This document shows, piece by piece, positions 26,024 through 38,098 of a stretch of 64,000 bases of DNA. The stretch is from positions 62,001-126,000 of the forward strand of contig NZ_FOSB01000004.1 of NCBI RefSeq assembly GCF_900114165.1. The letters are read 5' to 3'. The position numbers and the translations under genes are program-made. Positions within the stretch are counted from its first letter, which is position 1. Each line of letters opens with the position of its first letter. Origin of the DNA: Halobacillus dabanensis (GTDB taxonomy: Bacteria; Bacillota; Bacilli; Bacillales; Halobacillaceae). The notes below the pieces were generated by a model. The model ran no database searches, had not been told where the DNA came from, and saw nothing but the letters and a program-made list of their open reading frames with translations.

Positions 26024-26524
26024 TTAAAATAAGAAAAACAGTCCAAAAAACAACATCAGTGTCCAAAAGAACGTTAAGTGAATGGTCTTTTCCGTTGCTT
26101 GTGCTGACCGGTTCCGTTTGTGCTCAAAAGAAAAAATAAATAAAAAAATCAAAAAGAGAAAATATGCCAGAATTAGATAAAGGAGTGAACGCATCTGTTC
26201 GACCCACCCTCCAAGCGGGCCTATCGTACCCCCTATTAAGAAAAGAACGAATGATACACCCCCAATCGCCATACAAAGTTGAGGCATGTAGATCCAAACG
26301 GGATGTTGAAATCTATTCTTTTTCTTTTTCACCTCGAATAAGAAAATAAAGTAAAATCCAGTTATCAATAACCCGGTTGCCAAAAAAGTCAACAGCGGTG
26401 AATTGACAGCTGTCCACTCACCTGGAGGTTGTGCTATCAAATTTTCATTATTGATATTTTCCATACCCCACATGAAGAAGGTCACACCTATCATTACTAA
26501 TAACTGATAAATAGTCCATTTCAT
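26024..26524 (-). CDS. Hypothetical four-helix membrane protein, 166 aa
   Basis: Four hydrophobic segments are seen: residues 5-22, 43-62, 79-102 and 113-133 or so, with a final LTFFWTLMLFFGLFFLF at the C-terminus. Basic loops (KKKKNR, EHKRNR) alternate. No family recognised. GAGGTGG lies before the ATG at 26524. It faces the DUF4317 gene divergently. Confidence 0.65.
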   Translation of the reverse strand: MKWTIYQLLVMIGVTFFMWGMENINNENLIAQPPGEWTAVNSPLLTFLATGLLITGFYFIFLFEVKKKKNRFQHPVWIYMPQLCMAIGGVSFVLFLIGGTIGPLGGWVEQMRSLLYLILAYFLFLIFLFIFSFEHKRNRSAQATEKTIHLTFFWTLMLFFGLFFLF

Positions 26525-26653
26525 TCTGTCACCACCTCTTTCCCTTTACGTAAAGAGGGACTCTTTTGTTTCCTTCCGTGAGATGTTTCTATTTTCTCTA
26601 TGTTAAAATAAAACAATCAAGAAAACGATACATCAACATAGGAGTGACGATGG

Positions 26654-27820
26654 ATGGACAAAAAAGACATAGCTGGCATCCGCAGACAATTGAAAGTGGA
26701 AAATGACTTATTGAAGATCTCGAACATCTTCAACGTCTATATAATGAAGGAAAGTACAGAGATCTATCATCACCAGAGCCAGCCATTTGAATTACTCGAC
26801 AAAGATCAACAGGAGCTTTTCATGAACAATTTCAAAAAGCTGCTGACAGGTCAGCTCGATGAGAAATTATTTGAACTGAAATTCCAGCGTGAGGCAGAAG
26901 ATCATAGTCAGCTTATATTACATAAGGGCCTGTTAAGCAACCATGTCGATGATTGGAAAGATCAGATGCTGTTGATGACAGAAAAAATCATCAAAGATCA
27001 TCCTTATGAAACAGATGTAGTTATCAGCTTCATTAGGGCCGAATACATGAAACCGACACGGCGCCGCAGCGAAGAATCAGAAGAAAGTGGACGCGATGCC
27101 GTCTATTCCAATCCTTTTATTCTTTGCAGCATCAACAAAACCGAAGAACCTAAAAAAGAAATCCAATTCGATTATGTCGAAAAAGAATTCAAATACAAAA
27201 TTGAAGTCGATCCCATCATAGACCTGAAAAATCCGATGACAGGCTTCCTTTTTCCAGCGATTACAGAAGGTACTTCCGATGTGAACCATGTGCTCTACGC
27301 AGCCGGAAAAGCAAACGAACCAGACTATCGATTTATTGAAGACGTACTAAACGGCGAAGAAATTATGACAGCAAAAGAAGACAAAGCTGTGTTCGAGGAA
27401 GTCATTCGTGATGTCGTCGGTGACCAGCTCAACCCCTCTACCCTCGCTAGTGTTTATGGGGAGATTAACCGTGTTGTCGAAGAAAATGAAGAAGACGAAC
27501 CACCAAAACTCGATTACCGCGACGTGGAACGTGTCTTGAATCAAAGTGGTGAACAGGTGGAAGGAGAAAAAGTGAAGCATGCCTTCCAGCAGATCACAGA
27601 CAACGAAGGGTATGAGCTTAAAGCAAGCAGCATTGTTCCAAAATATAAATCAAAGTCCATTAAAATCAACACGAAGGTCGCCAACATCTCCATCAGTCCT
27701 CAGGATTTGGAGTATGTCAGGCAGGTCAATTACAAAGGGAAACGTTGTATTATGATCGAAATCGAAGAGGATGCAGAGATTGAAGGATTCAAGATGCTGC
27801 CAGAAGCTTTCGGAGAATAG
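26654..27820 (+). CDS. DUF4317 family protein
   Basis: A 388-residue soluble acidic protein. It begins MDKKDIAGIRRQLK and contains FNVYIMKE, then SNPFILCSINKTEEPKKEI and FGE at the end, the layout of DUF4317, a family of unknown function found in Firmicutes. GGAGTGA precedes the ATG at 26654. The Asp/Glu-rich composition (NEEDEPPKLDYRD) fits a halotolerant host. It is a single gene ending in a terminator. Confidence 0.85.
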   Translation: MDKKDIAGIRRQLKVENDLLKISNIFNVYIMKESTEIYHHQSQPFELLDKDQQELFMNNFKKLLTGQLDEKLFELKFQREAEDHSQLILHKGLLSNHVDDWKDQMLLMTEKIIKDHPYETDVVISFIRAEYMKPTRRRSEESEESGRDAVYSNPFILCSINKTEEPKKEIQFDYVEKEFKYKIEVDPIIDLKNPMTGFLFPAITEGTSDVNHVLYAAGKANEPDYRFIEDVLNGEEIMTAKEDKAVFEEVIRDVVGDQLNPSTLASVYGEINRVVEENEEDEPPKLDYRDVERVLNQSGEQVEGEKVKHAFQQITDNEGYELKASSIVPKYKSKSIKINTKVANISISPQDLEYVRQVNYKGKRCIMIEIEEDAEIEGFKMLPEAFGE

Positions 27821-27840
27821 TGGAAGTTAACTGTCTATTA

Positions 27841-27878
27841 AGAAAAGCCTGTACGAGAGAATGTATGGGCTTTTCTTT
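27841..27878 (+). terminator. Terminator after DUF4317 gene
   Basis: AGAAAAGCCTGTAC / GTATGGGCTTTTCT stem with 8-base loop followed by TTAATTTT. Confidence 0.75.
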
Positions 27879-28119
27879 AATTTTGTAAGCATGCCTGAAT
27901 AACAACCCCTCCCCCTGTCTGCCGGCCGGTTCCAAAGTACATGCATGATCCACGTAAAACCTTAACGGTGCCCCGTACCATATTTCCACTATTCTTCTGC
28001 AGGAACATCAAAAGCGTTCACGACCTCCATTTCATTGATTTCTTTGACCATCGCATAGTATAAGCCTTCCCCAAAGAAGTTTAATTACTTTTTCCAGAGG
28101 TTAAGAAGGAAACATACAC
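27879..28119. other. Intergenic stretch with a possible gene remnant
   Basis: On the minus strand, a 31-codon open frame (27989-28084) reads FFGEGLYYAMVKEINEMEVV and ends in ...FDVPAEE plus stop. It has no start or ribosome site. Protein-like composition suggests the tail of a decayed gene, but no family was recognised. Confidence 0.2.
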
Positions 28120-28245
28120 TTAAAAACACATGTCGTGCATAAAGAATCAGCATGCAGAACCAATCGCCTGGAGGAAGGTAACCTTTCTCCAGACATGTTA
28201 TTTACGTCTTATTTGGTGGCCGAAGGAGGTTATAAAAAAAACTCT
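28120..28245 (+). promoter_or_regulatory. Riboswitch-like leader, candidate Na+-I (DUF1646) motif
   Basis: A structured leader lies 50 bases before the start of a Na+/H+ antiporter gene. Seen: a hairpin TGCAT/ATGCA, the long perfect hairpin CTGGAGGAAGG-TAA-CCTTTCTCCAG (28169-28193), the pair ACCAA/TTGGT closing around it, and the single-stranded block GGTGGCCGAAGGAGG. Na+-sensing DUF1646-motif riboswitches are known to control sodium transporters; assignment to that class rests on context and on memory of GCCGAAGGAG-type blocks. Confidence 0.45.
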
Positions 28246-28293
28246 CCAAAGTCGTCGATTTTTTTCTTATCTTTAACAAAAGGAGGGATTACG

Positions 28294-29478
28294 TTGTCTA
28301 TCACACAAGGAATTTTATTATTATTCATCGGTTTCTTTATTTTTACTCTCGATAAAAAACAAGAGAACGTACCTGTGCCGACCGTTCTTATCTTTATTGG
28401 GATCGGTTTATCTTTCATCCCTTATTTCTCTTCCATAGAAGTAACAGAGCATATGATTTATCATGTTTTTCTTCCTGCCCTATTGTTCATTTCTGCCTAC
28501 CAGTTTCCGGCAGATCAATTTAAGAAACATATGGGGTTAATCCTTTTTCTCGCTACCATCGGGATTCTGTTGACGGTTGGGATTTTAGGGGGAGTTGCTT
28601 ATGCTGTCAGCGGGCCTTTCCTATCCCTCTCTTTGATTGGTGGTTTACTACTCGCCTCCATTTTAACTCCGACGGACCCTGTTTCTGTCGTATCTATTTT
28701 GAAAAACTCCACGGGGGACGAAAAAATAGCGGATGTCGTGGAAGGAGAATCCCTTCTCAATGACGGGACAAGTATCGTTATATTTACGGTGCTTTTAGGA
28801 ATTTTCACCAGCAATCATGATTTCTCAATTCTCTCTTTCATGCAGGAGTTTTTAGTTGTTTCCTTAGGTGGAGCCGCTTTAGGCATTGTTTTTGGCTGGT
28901 TAGTGAGTAAGGGGATTCACTACACGCATAACAAAGAATACCAGGTGATGTTAAGTATTGTTCTTGCTTACGGGGCCTTTAACTTGGCAGAAACGGTTGG
29001 GGTCTCCGGGGTTCTTGCAACAGTATCAGCTGGTCTCATGCTCTCCTTCGAATACGGAAGGACGATTAAAGAGGAACACTTCAAAGAGTCACTGGATGGT
29101 TTTTGGGGGATTGTAGAAATTTCTGCGCTTTCTTTACTGTTCTTATTGATTGGCATTGTAGCTGTTCCACATTTAAGCACACCTGCTTGGGGATTCGCTT
29201 CCCTCCTATTTCTACTATCATTAGTCGTCCGGTTCCTCATCATCGGAGGCAGTACAGCTCTTTTTCCACGGTGGCGGAATAGTATTTCCTGGCGGGAATC
29301 AGCCATGATTTCATGGTCCGGCCTCAAAGGCACCATGTCTGTCTTTCTTATCTTAAGTTTTCAAGTCAAACAATCAGGCGACAATGAAATGTTATTATCG
29401 TTAGCCTTTACAACGGTATTGATTTCACTAGTCATTCAAAGCTTAGGCGTTTATCCATTATCGAAAAAACTTCTATAA
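28294..29478 (+). CDS. CPA1 family Na+/H+ antiporter
   Basis: A 394-residue membrane protein with about 12 hydrophobic segments. The ion-binding Asp is in LTPTDPVSVVSIL, and VEGESLLNDGTSIV follows, both hallmarks of CPA1 (NhaP/NhaK) exchangers; a later conserved GLKGTMS is also present. It extrudes sodium in exchange for protons across the membrane. The start was set at TTG 28294 because AAGGAGGG lies six bases before it. The frame is open for 159 bases more, but that segment is the riboswitch-like leader. The protein lacks the long cytoplasmic tail of some CPA1 members. Confidence 0.9.
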   Translation: MSITQGILLLFIGFFIFTLDKKQENVPVPTVLIFIGIGLSFIPYFSSIEVTEHMIYHVFLPALLFISAYQFPADQFKKHMGLILFLATIGILLTVGILGGVAYAVSGPFLSLSLIGGLLLASILTPTDPVSVVSILKNSTGDEKIADVVEGESLLNDGTSIVIFTVLLGIFTSNHDFSILSFMQEFLVVSLGGAALGIVFGWLVSKGIHYTHNKEYQVMLSIVLAYGAFNLAETVGVSGVLATVSAGLMLSFEYGRTIKEEHFKESLDGFWGIVEISALSLLFLLIGIVAVPHLSTPAWGFASLLFLLSLVVRFLIIGGSTALFPRWRNSISWRESAMISWSGLKGTMSVFLILSFQVKQSGDNEMLLSLAFTTVLISLVIQSLGVYPLSKKLL

Positions 29479-29494
29479 ACCTAGTTCGACATAA

Positions 29495-29528
29495 AAAACG
29501 CTGATCGAGACATTCTCGATCAGCGTTA
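29495..29528. terminator. Bidirectional terminator
   Basis: AACGCTGATCGAGA / TCTCGATCAGCGTT around CAT, with A/T runs on both sides; it ends the antiporter gene from the left and the permease gene from the right. Confidence 0.85.
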
Positions 29529-30926
29529 ATAAATCAACAAGGTTAATAATGCTACCCCTATCCCTAAAAAACCTAGCAAGACACTATATGGTAGATTTCT
29601 CAAAACAATTTGGTACGGATTCATCCGTAAAGCCACAGAAGTGATCGTGACGATCAAACCATAAGGAGCGGATGGAACGGTGGCAATCGCACAGGCTGAA
29701 AGAAGAACCGTCAACGTCACAGGGGGAAAAGCCCCGGTCAACAATCCACTGACACCACCGAATATCCCCATCGTAGCAATCGGATGGACACCTAATATCG
29801 TCAATCCTAAAAAAGCAGCTTGAATGAACAGCATGATCAACAGCGGACTTCCTTCAAGAGAAACGAGAGGGTCTTGTAAGTATTTTAAATAGGGAGATGC
29901 ATTTAATGTCCCTGTAAAAAAAGAGAGCGTTGACAACAAGACGATGAAATTGCTCAAATTATTCGTTTTCCATTTCCATGTCGGCCAGCCGATTTTCATG
30001 AAGCTCTTTCTACGTTTTGCAAGTACCGCCCACCCTAAAGCGAACGGAAAAATAGAAATAGTGACGGCAAACAAGAAGTCCAGTTGTATGACATTGCCTA
30101 AAAAGACGACAACAGATAAAAAGAGTACCAGTGCAATGATGAATTGGATGAGCTTGCTTTTGCTTTGCCCTGCCCCTTTTTCCATAGACGGAGGCGCCTC
30201 GATCTCATATTTCCTGAACATCATTTTTCCAACCAAAGAATCCATGGAGATACCGAGAGCTGCAATCAATAACATCCAGGGCAATACTTCTAAATAATTT
30301 GCACCTGTAATGAAAATCGAAGTGGCGAGCAAAATTTCAAGCGGACTCCAAAGCAGTGCGAGGGAATAACCACGCAAGGTCGCCATCAAAATAAAGCTGT
30401 TCTTTACCTTCGTTTTTACATCCTTCAATTGTTCTTTCAACAAATCCTGTGAAATCGTAGCTGATGACAAGTTCAAAAAGGCCGCAAGCGATACCATTGT
30501 AATCTCACTGCGCACATACAAGGAGCCTAACCCTTTTGCATTATTTCCAAGCAGAGACTGAAGAAGTTTATTATACCTCCCCGCCTTCACCACACTATTC
30601 ATCCATGGAAGCATCGACAAGAGAAAAAGAAGTCCAATGTTACCCGCGAAAAACACTGGAATATCTGCAACAGTTGCTTCACTGGAAATAAAGAAAAAGG
30701 TCCCTACAGACAAGAGAACGATTCCAAGAATTTTAAACACCCGGGTTGCACGCGGAAAGCTGATTGCCGTCATCACAATTCCAAAAATCCCGATGATAGA
30801 GTATAAGATGGAGTTATTCCAAAACACATGAACAACATTCAGGATAAAAACAAATGAATAAAATATGTATAAATAGTTTGATATATGGCGCACATCGATT
30901 CTCCTATCTAGTGAGACGGTTTTCAT
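29526..30926 (-). CDS. Multi-spanning permease of unknown specificity
   Basis: A 466-residue membrane protein with about 12 hydrophobic segments and short loops. A duplicated feel is given by LNLSSATISQ in the first half and LGVHPIATMGIFGG in the second, like re-entrant loops of ion-transporter-superfamily permeases. I cannot name the substrate. The ATG at 30926 (MKTVSLDRR) was chosen over a TTG 30 bases upstream, although neither has a good ribosome site. It converges on the antiporter gene. Confidence 0.65.
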   Translation of the reverse strand: MKTVSLDRRIDVRHISNYLYIFYSFVFILNVVHVFWNNSILYSIIGIFGIVMTAISFPRATRVFKILGIVLLSVGTFFFISSEATVADIPVFFAGNIGLLFLLSMLPWMNSVVKAGRYNKLLQSLLGNNAKGLGSLYVRSEITMVSLAAFLNLSSATISQDLLKEQLKDVKTKVKNSFILMATLRGYSLALLWSPLEILLATSIFITGANYLEVLPWMLLIAALGISMDSLVGKMMFRKYEIEAPPSMEKGAGQSKSKLIQFIIALVLFLSVVVFLGNVIQLDFLFAVTISIFPFALGWAVLAKRRKSFMKIGWPTWKWKTNNLSNFIVLLSTLSFFTGTLNASPYLKYLQDPLVSLEGSPLLIMLFIQAAFLGLTILGVHPIATMGIFGGVSGLLTGAFPPVTLTVLLSACAIATVPSAPYGLIVTITSVALRMNPYQIVLRNLPYSVLLGFLGIGVALLTLLIY

Positions 30927-33659
<2,733 letters not shown>

Positions 33660-33840
33660 ATCAATAGCACAATCCTCTCAATAGAAACGGAACACCTCAG
33701 CAAAACAGCCCGTAGGAAGGTGATCTTCCCTTCCTCCACAAGACGGATTGCTAACGGCGCGAGTGACTGGATGCTAAAGCTCGGTGATACCCAAATAAAT
33801 ATAGGTATCCACAATTATTATTTTATTTCGTAGAATCTCA

Positions 33841-33878
33841 AAAAGCAGGAGGCTGGTTTCAGCCTCCTGCTTTTCTTT
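33841..33878. terminator. Bidirectional terminator after katG
   Basis: AAAAGCAGGAGGCT / AGCCTCCTGCTTTT, perfect 14-bp stem with a six-base loop. It lies 180 bases beyond katG and 30 bases past the small minus-strand ORF. Confidence 0.85.
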
Positions 33879-33908
33879 CATTCATCCATCTCTATTACTC
33901 TTCCTAAT

Positions 33909-33992
33909 TTATTCGACAGTTTCTGCATTTTCATATGCTAAAATACTTCCTTTCGCCGCTTCCTCTTTACGGCGTAGTATTACTAGCCGCAT
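33909..33992 (-). CDS. Possible short ORF after the glutamate-synthase-like gene, 27 aa
   Basis: An ATG lies eight bases after the upstream stop, with AAAGG four bases before it, giving MRLVILRRKEEAAKGSILAY and a further seven residues. Position and site favour translation by coupling; no family was recognised and the size makes it uncertain. Confidence 0.3.
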   Translation of the reverse strand: MRLVILRRKEEAAKGSILAYENAETVE

Positions 33993-33999
33993 TCTGCCT

Positions 34000-35577
34000 T
34001 TACACTCTACTATCCACTTCCCCACCTTCATTGATCACTTTACGAAAATCCGAATGATAGACCGTATGTCTCCTCTTGAATTTTGTCGGTGAATCTAGTC
34101 CAGCCACTGCTGCCAGATCGAATAATCCTTGGCGCAATGCAATCAAGTAATTGGTCACCCGGTATTCTTTTTCTTCGATAACAAGGGCCTCTTGTAGTTC
34201 ATCATCCGTGGTCGCCACTCCTACTGGACAAGTATTTTTGTGGCAGACCTGGGACATGATGCAGCCAACACTCATCATGAATCCGCGTGCAATATTAATT
34301 AAATCCGCTCCCAAAGATAACGCCATCGCAATTTTGTCAGGTGTCAGCAGTTTACCTGATGCAATGATTTTTGTGCGTTCTCGGATGCCGTGTTTTTTCA
34401 AGGTGTCGTCTACCATCGGAATGGCAGAGAAAGCAGGCAAGCCCACAGAATAAGCAAGGCCATAATACGAGGCTCCTGTTCCCCCTTCTCCTCCATCGAT
34501 CGTAATAAAGTCAGGCACAATGTCTTCCTCCACCATAGTTGAAATCAACCGTTCTACCTGTTGTTCGTTACCTACCACAATTTTCACCCCGACAGGTTTA
34601 CCACCAACAGATCTCAGCTCATCCAAAAAGTGAAGCAGCTCAGCAGGGGTATCGATCCCGGGGAAGCGGTTTGGACTATCAATATCTTCTCCCGGCTCGA
34701 CTTTTCGTATCTCTGCAATCTCCTCCGTAACCTTATCTCCATCTACGTGGCCACCACGAGTTTTAGCGCCTTGCGCTAGCTTCAGTTCGAATGCTTTGAT
34801 TTGTTCATTCGATGCCTTATGGTTAAAGGCTTCCCAGGAGAAATCCCCGTCTTTTGTACGAACACCAAACAGGCCTGGACTGATCTGCATGATGATATCT
34901 ACGTCCCCTTTCAAATGATAAGGGGATACACTGCCTTCACCAGTATTCATCCATGTGCCGCCCGCACGTCCGAGTCCTTTCGATAACGCTGTAATGGCAT
35001 GATCACCAAGGGACCCGAAGCTCATGGCAGATTGACCAATCAATCCCTTCAAACGAAAAGGCTGATCGACCGTATGCTCCCCAAGCACTACACAATCATC
35101 GTCATGTAAATAAACAGGGTCAAGCTCTGATTCGAAACGATGTTCTTTTCGTTTAAAAAGTTGCTCTTTATCTATTTCGTAAAGTTTCGTCTTAATTGTT
35201 TCACTTTTATCCACTCGTAATTCTTCATCTTGAACTGGAAACATATCGTTCACTAAAAACCAGCCGTCTTGGGTAAAGTCCCGTTCCGCTCCATAACCCA
35301 TCATTCGCGTATTATACTTTCCCGCTTTATTGACGTATTCAAATTCTTTACGGTTGAACGGCCTTCCTTCACGGTCGTTATGAAATAAATATTGGCGGAA
35401 CTCCGGCCCCATTTTCTCAATGATGTAACGGAATTTCCCTAACAATGGATAGTTTTGCAATACAGAATGTTCGTTTTGCTTTTCATCATGAACATACAAC
35501 CAAAAGACTAGAATTAGCGGAATGAAGGTGAATAGCCCGAATAGAGTGATTAAAATGATTAAAAGTACGCTATCCAA
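34000..35577 (-). CDS. yerD: FMN-binding glutamate synthase family protein, YerD-like
   Basis: About 525 residues. One N-terminal membrane segment (residues 4-27), then the glutamate synthase central/FMN domain: QSAMSFGSLGDHAITALSKG, GEGGTGASYYG, and the [3Fe-4S] ligand set CIMSQVCHKNTCPVG near residues 445-460. It lacks the glutaminase domain, so it is not a full GltB. Family members are membrane-associated oxidoreductases of unknown substrate. A TTG at 35577 follows AGGAG by nine bases; the TTG at 35586 has no spacing from the site. It follows the oxidase subunit I/III gene by 12 bases and may be co-transcribed. Confidence 0.85.
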   Translation of the reverse strand: MDSVLLIILITLFGLFTFIPLILVFWLYVHDEKQNEHSVLQNYPLLGKFRYIIEKMGPEFRQYLFHNDREGRPFNRKEFEYVNKAGKYNTRMMGYGAERDFTQDGWFLVNDMFPVQDEELRVDKSETIKTKLYEIDKEQLFKRKEHRFESELDPVYLHDDDCVVLGEHTVDQPFRLKGLIGQSAMSFGSLGDHAITALSKGLGRAGGTWMNTGEGSVSPYHLKGDVDIIMQISPGLFGVRTKDGDFSWEAFNHKASNEQIKAFELKLAQGAKTRGGHVDGDKVTEEIAEIRKVEPGEDIDSPNRFPGIDTPAELLHFLDELRSVGGKPVGVKIVVGNEQQVERLISTMVEEDIVPDFITIDGGEGGTGASYYGLAYSVGLPAFSAIPMVDDTLKKHGIRERTKIIASGKLLTPDKIAMALSLGADLINIARGFMMSVGCIMSQVCHKNTCPVGVATTDDELQEALVIEEKEYRVTNYLIALRQGLFDLAAVAGLDSPTKFKRRHTVYHSDFRKVINEGGEVDSRV

Positions 35578-35589
35578 ACTGTTCAACTC

Positions 35590-38079
35590 CTAACTGATTA
35601 AATATGGTAGATAGACAATGCCGATAATAAAAATCCAAATCAGATCGACAAAGTGCCAATAATAACTAAAAATCGTCTGCTTCTCTTCATACAAACCTTC
35701 CGGCAAGGAACGGAAACCTTGCTGTATCAGCAGGTTTGATAACCACCCTACGCCGAAAAGTACATGGGAATAATGCAACCCGACAAGTACGTAAAAAGAA
35801 GCCATGAATACATTAGAATCGATCAAGTAGCCTTCATGAATATACGTATAAAATTCGTGACCTTCTGCTACTAAAAACCCTATGCCAAGGAGTAAAGTGA
35901 GCCAAACTCCAGCTCTTAACGCACCCTTCTTCCCTTTTTTTAAACCGTACTCGGCAAGAAGCATTGTCAAACTGCTCGGTAACAAAAATAAAGAAGAAAT
36001 AATCAGGGTCCGGGCCTCAAAAACTTCTTCTGGTTTTGGACCTGTCGGAGCAGGGGTGAACATAACATAAGTAGTAAAAAGAATTAAAAACATGATCGAG
36101 TCGATCACCAAATAACTAAAGAATCCTGTACGCTTATCGTGTAAGAGCTTCTTCAAATCCTCTGGCTTATAGCGTTTTTGTTTATAATGCTCGATACGCT
36201 CGTCCAAAAATGAACGTAGAAACAATAAACCAAAGCCCGCTATGGCAAATACAGCAGCCAGCCAGTACCATTGATATATCATTCCCATACTGAACAGGAA
36301 CAAGGCGCCAGCGAATAAGATCGGAATAAAGCTATTCGTCGCAACAGGGCCAGGGCGAGTACTTTTTATAAACTTGAGTTCCTTTTCTCCCATTTTCGAC
36401 TTCCACAACGGATCGGAAGCAAAAACTTCAGGCGGTCTCTCAAATGCTTCCTCAGATGGAGGGGAAGATACAGCCCATTCCAGTGTTCGTCCATCCCATG
36501 GGTCCGCAGAAACTTCCTTAGATGATTTATGAGTACGGTAAATATTCCAAGCGAAAAACAGCATGCCAACGCCCATCAAGAAAGCTCCGACCGTACTCAT
36601 TGCATTAAAGGTGAACACTTGATCCTCTGCTATATAGGTGTACGTTCTTCTCGGCATTCCCTGGAGGCCAGAGAAATGCATCGGTAAAAACGTTAAATGG
36701 AAACCGACAACGAACAGCCAGAAATGCCATTTCCCAAGTTTTTCATCAAGACTTTTCCCGAACATTTTCGGATACCAATAGTACATCCCTGCAAAAATCC
36801 CCAGCACCGTTGCCCCAATGATAGTGTAGTGAAAGTGGGCAACGACGAAATGACTATCATGAAATTGAAAGTCTGCAGCGGGAATGGCCAGCATGACCCC
36901 GGTCACTCCCCCCATTACAAAGGTAGGAATGAAACCAAGGGCAAATAGCATCGGCGTCGTCACTTGAATCCGCCCGCCACGCATTGTGAATAACCAGTTG
37001 AACACCTTTATCCCTGTAGGTACAGCAATTAACATCGTCGTAATCGCAAAAAAAGTATTCACCATCGGTCCAAGACCCACTGTGAACATGTGATGGACCC
37101 ATACCATAAAGCCTAATAATCCGATTAGTCCTATTGAAATGACCATGACTGTATAGCCGAAAACCACTTTTTTAGAAAACGTTGAGATGACATCTGAAAA
37201 AATACCGAATGCAGGCAGTGCTAAAATATACACTTCAGGGTGACCAAAGATCCAAAATAAATGCTGCCAATAAATCGGATTTCCCCCTTCACCCATGAAA
37301 AAGGTTGTACCAAATAACCGATCAAACATCAATAAATACAGACCGGACGATAAGGCAGTGAAGGCAATTAAAATTAAGAAAGAGGTGATTAAGGTCGCCC
37401 ACGGGAACAATGGCATTCTCGTATACTTCATGCCTTGAGCACGATGTCTTATAATCGTCGAAATCATATTAACCGCCGTAAGTAATGTACCTAGTCCAGA
37501 AATTTGAATACTGAAAATATAAAAGGAGTTTCCTGGGTCTTTTGTAAATTCATCGAGTGATAAAGGGGCATAGGCCGTCCAGCCAGCCGAAGGAGGTGTT
37601 GCAAAAAAGAACGATAAGTTAAATAAGACCGCCCCACTGAAAAACAACCAAAAACTGAGTGAATTCAAAAAGGGGTACGCAAGATCCTTCGCGCCAATCT
37701 GGAGCGGTACCGCAATATTCATCAAACCGATCAATAATGGCATTGCCACAAAGAAAATCATAACCGTCCCATGTGTGGTGAACACACCACTATATTTATC
37801 CCCCTGGATCACCCAAAATTCAAACTGAGGAAAAGCGAGCTGAGTACGAATTAATAAAGCATCCATCCCCCCTCTGAAGAAAAACAGAAGGCCGCTCAAC
37901 ATATACATGATCCCGACTTTTCGGTGATTCGTTGATTGAATATAATCCATGATTAATGGCCATTTCTCTTTTTTAGTAATGTAATACAATAGCCACCCCC
38001 CTGCAAGGAGCGTTACAATCCAAGCGAGTATGACATCAGACTGTTGATATAGCGTATCTTTGGAAATTCCAAAAAGCAT
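35590..38079 (-). CDS. Haem-copper oxidase subunits I and III, fused
   Basis: An 829-residue membrane protein. Residues to about 560 are subunit I: haem ligand His in FTTHGTVMIFF, the Cu-B site HPEVYILALP and VWVHHMF, and haem ligands in HDSHFVVAHFHY. The last ~200 residues are subunit III, with EGHEFYTYI and the signature YYWHFVDLIWIF. In many Bacillus operons these are two genes (ctaD, ctaE or qoxB, qoxC). Subunit II is encoded 19 bases upstream and has a CuA site, so the donor should be cytochrome c rather than quinol. AAGGGGGA precedes the ATG at 38079. No subunit IV gene follows. Confidence 0.9.
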   Translation of the reverse strand: MLFGISKDTLYQQSDVILAWIVTLLAGGWLLYYITKKEKWPLIMDYIQSTNHRKVGIMYMLSGLLFFFRGGMDALLIRTQLAFPQFEFWVIQGDKYSGVFTTHGTVMIFFVAMPLLIGLMNIAVPLQIGAKDLAYPFLNSLSFWLFFSGAVLFNLSFFFATPPSAGWTAYAPLSLDEFTKDPGNSFYIFSIQISGLGTLLTAVNMISTIIRHRAQGMKYTRMPLFPWATLITSFLILIAFTALSSGLYLLMFDRLFGTTFFMGEGGNPIYWQHLFWIFGHPEVYILALPAFGIFSDVISTFSKKVVFGYTVMVISIGLIGLLGFMVWVHHMFTVGLGPMVNTFFAITTMLIAVPTGIKVFNWLFTMRGGRIQVTTPMLFALGFIPTFVMGGVTGVMLAIPAADFQFHDSHFVVAHFHYTIIGATVLGIFAGMYYWYPKMFGKSLDEKLGKWHFWLFVVGFHLTFLPMHFSGLQGMPRRTYTYIAEDQVFTFNAMSTVGAFLMGVGMLFFAWNIYRTHKSSKEVSADPWDGRTLEWAVSSPPSEEAFERPPEVFASDPLWKSKMGEKELKFIKSTRPGPVATNSFIPILFAGALFLFSMGMIYQWYWLAAVFAIAGFGLLFLRSFLDERIEHYKQKRYKPEDLKKLLHDKRTGFFSYLVIDSIMFLILFTTYVMFTPAPTGPKPEEVFEARTLIISSLFLLPSSLTMLLAEYGLKKGKKGALRAGVWLTLLLGIGFLVAEGHEFYTYIHEGYLIDSNVFMASFYVLVGLHYSHVLFGVGWLSNLLIQQGFRSLPEGLYEEKQTIFSYYWHFVDLIWIFIIGIVYLPYLIS

Positions 38080-38098
38080 GCTTATCCCCCTTCCTTCA

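Noticed and set aside
27789-27989. Minus-strand 66-codon frame
   Set aside because: It overlaps the end of DUF4317 and its terminator, with no ribosome site.
28135-28293. N-terminal extension of the antiporter to 28135
   Set aside because: The extension is not hydrophobic or conserved-looking and lies in the structured leader; the TTG at 28294 has the only good ribosome site.
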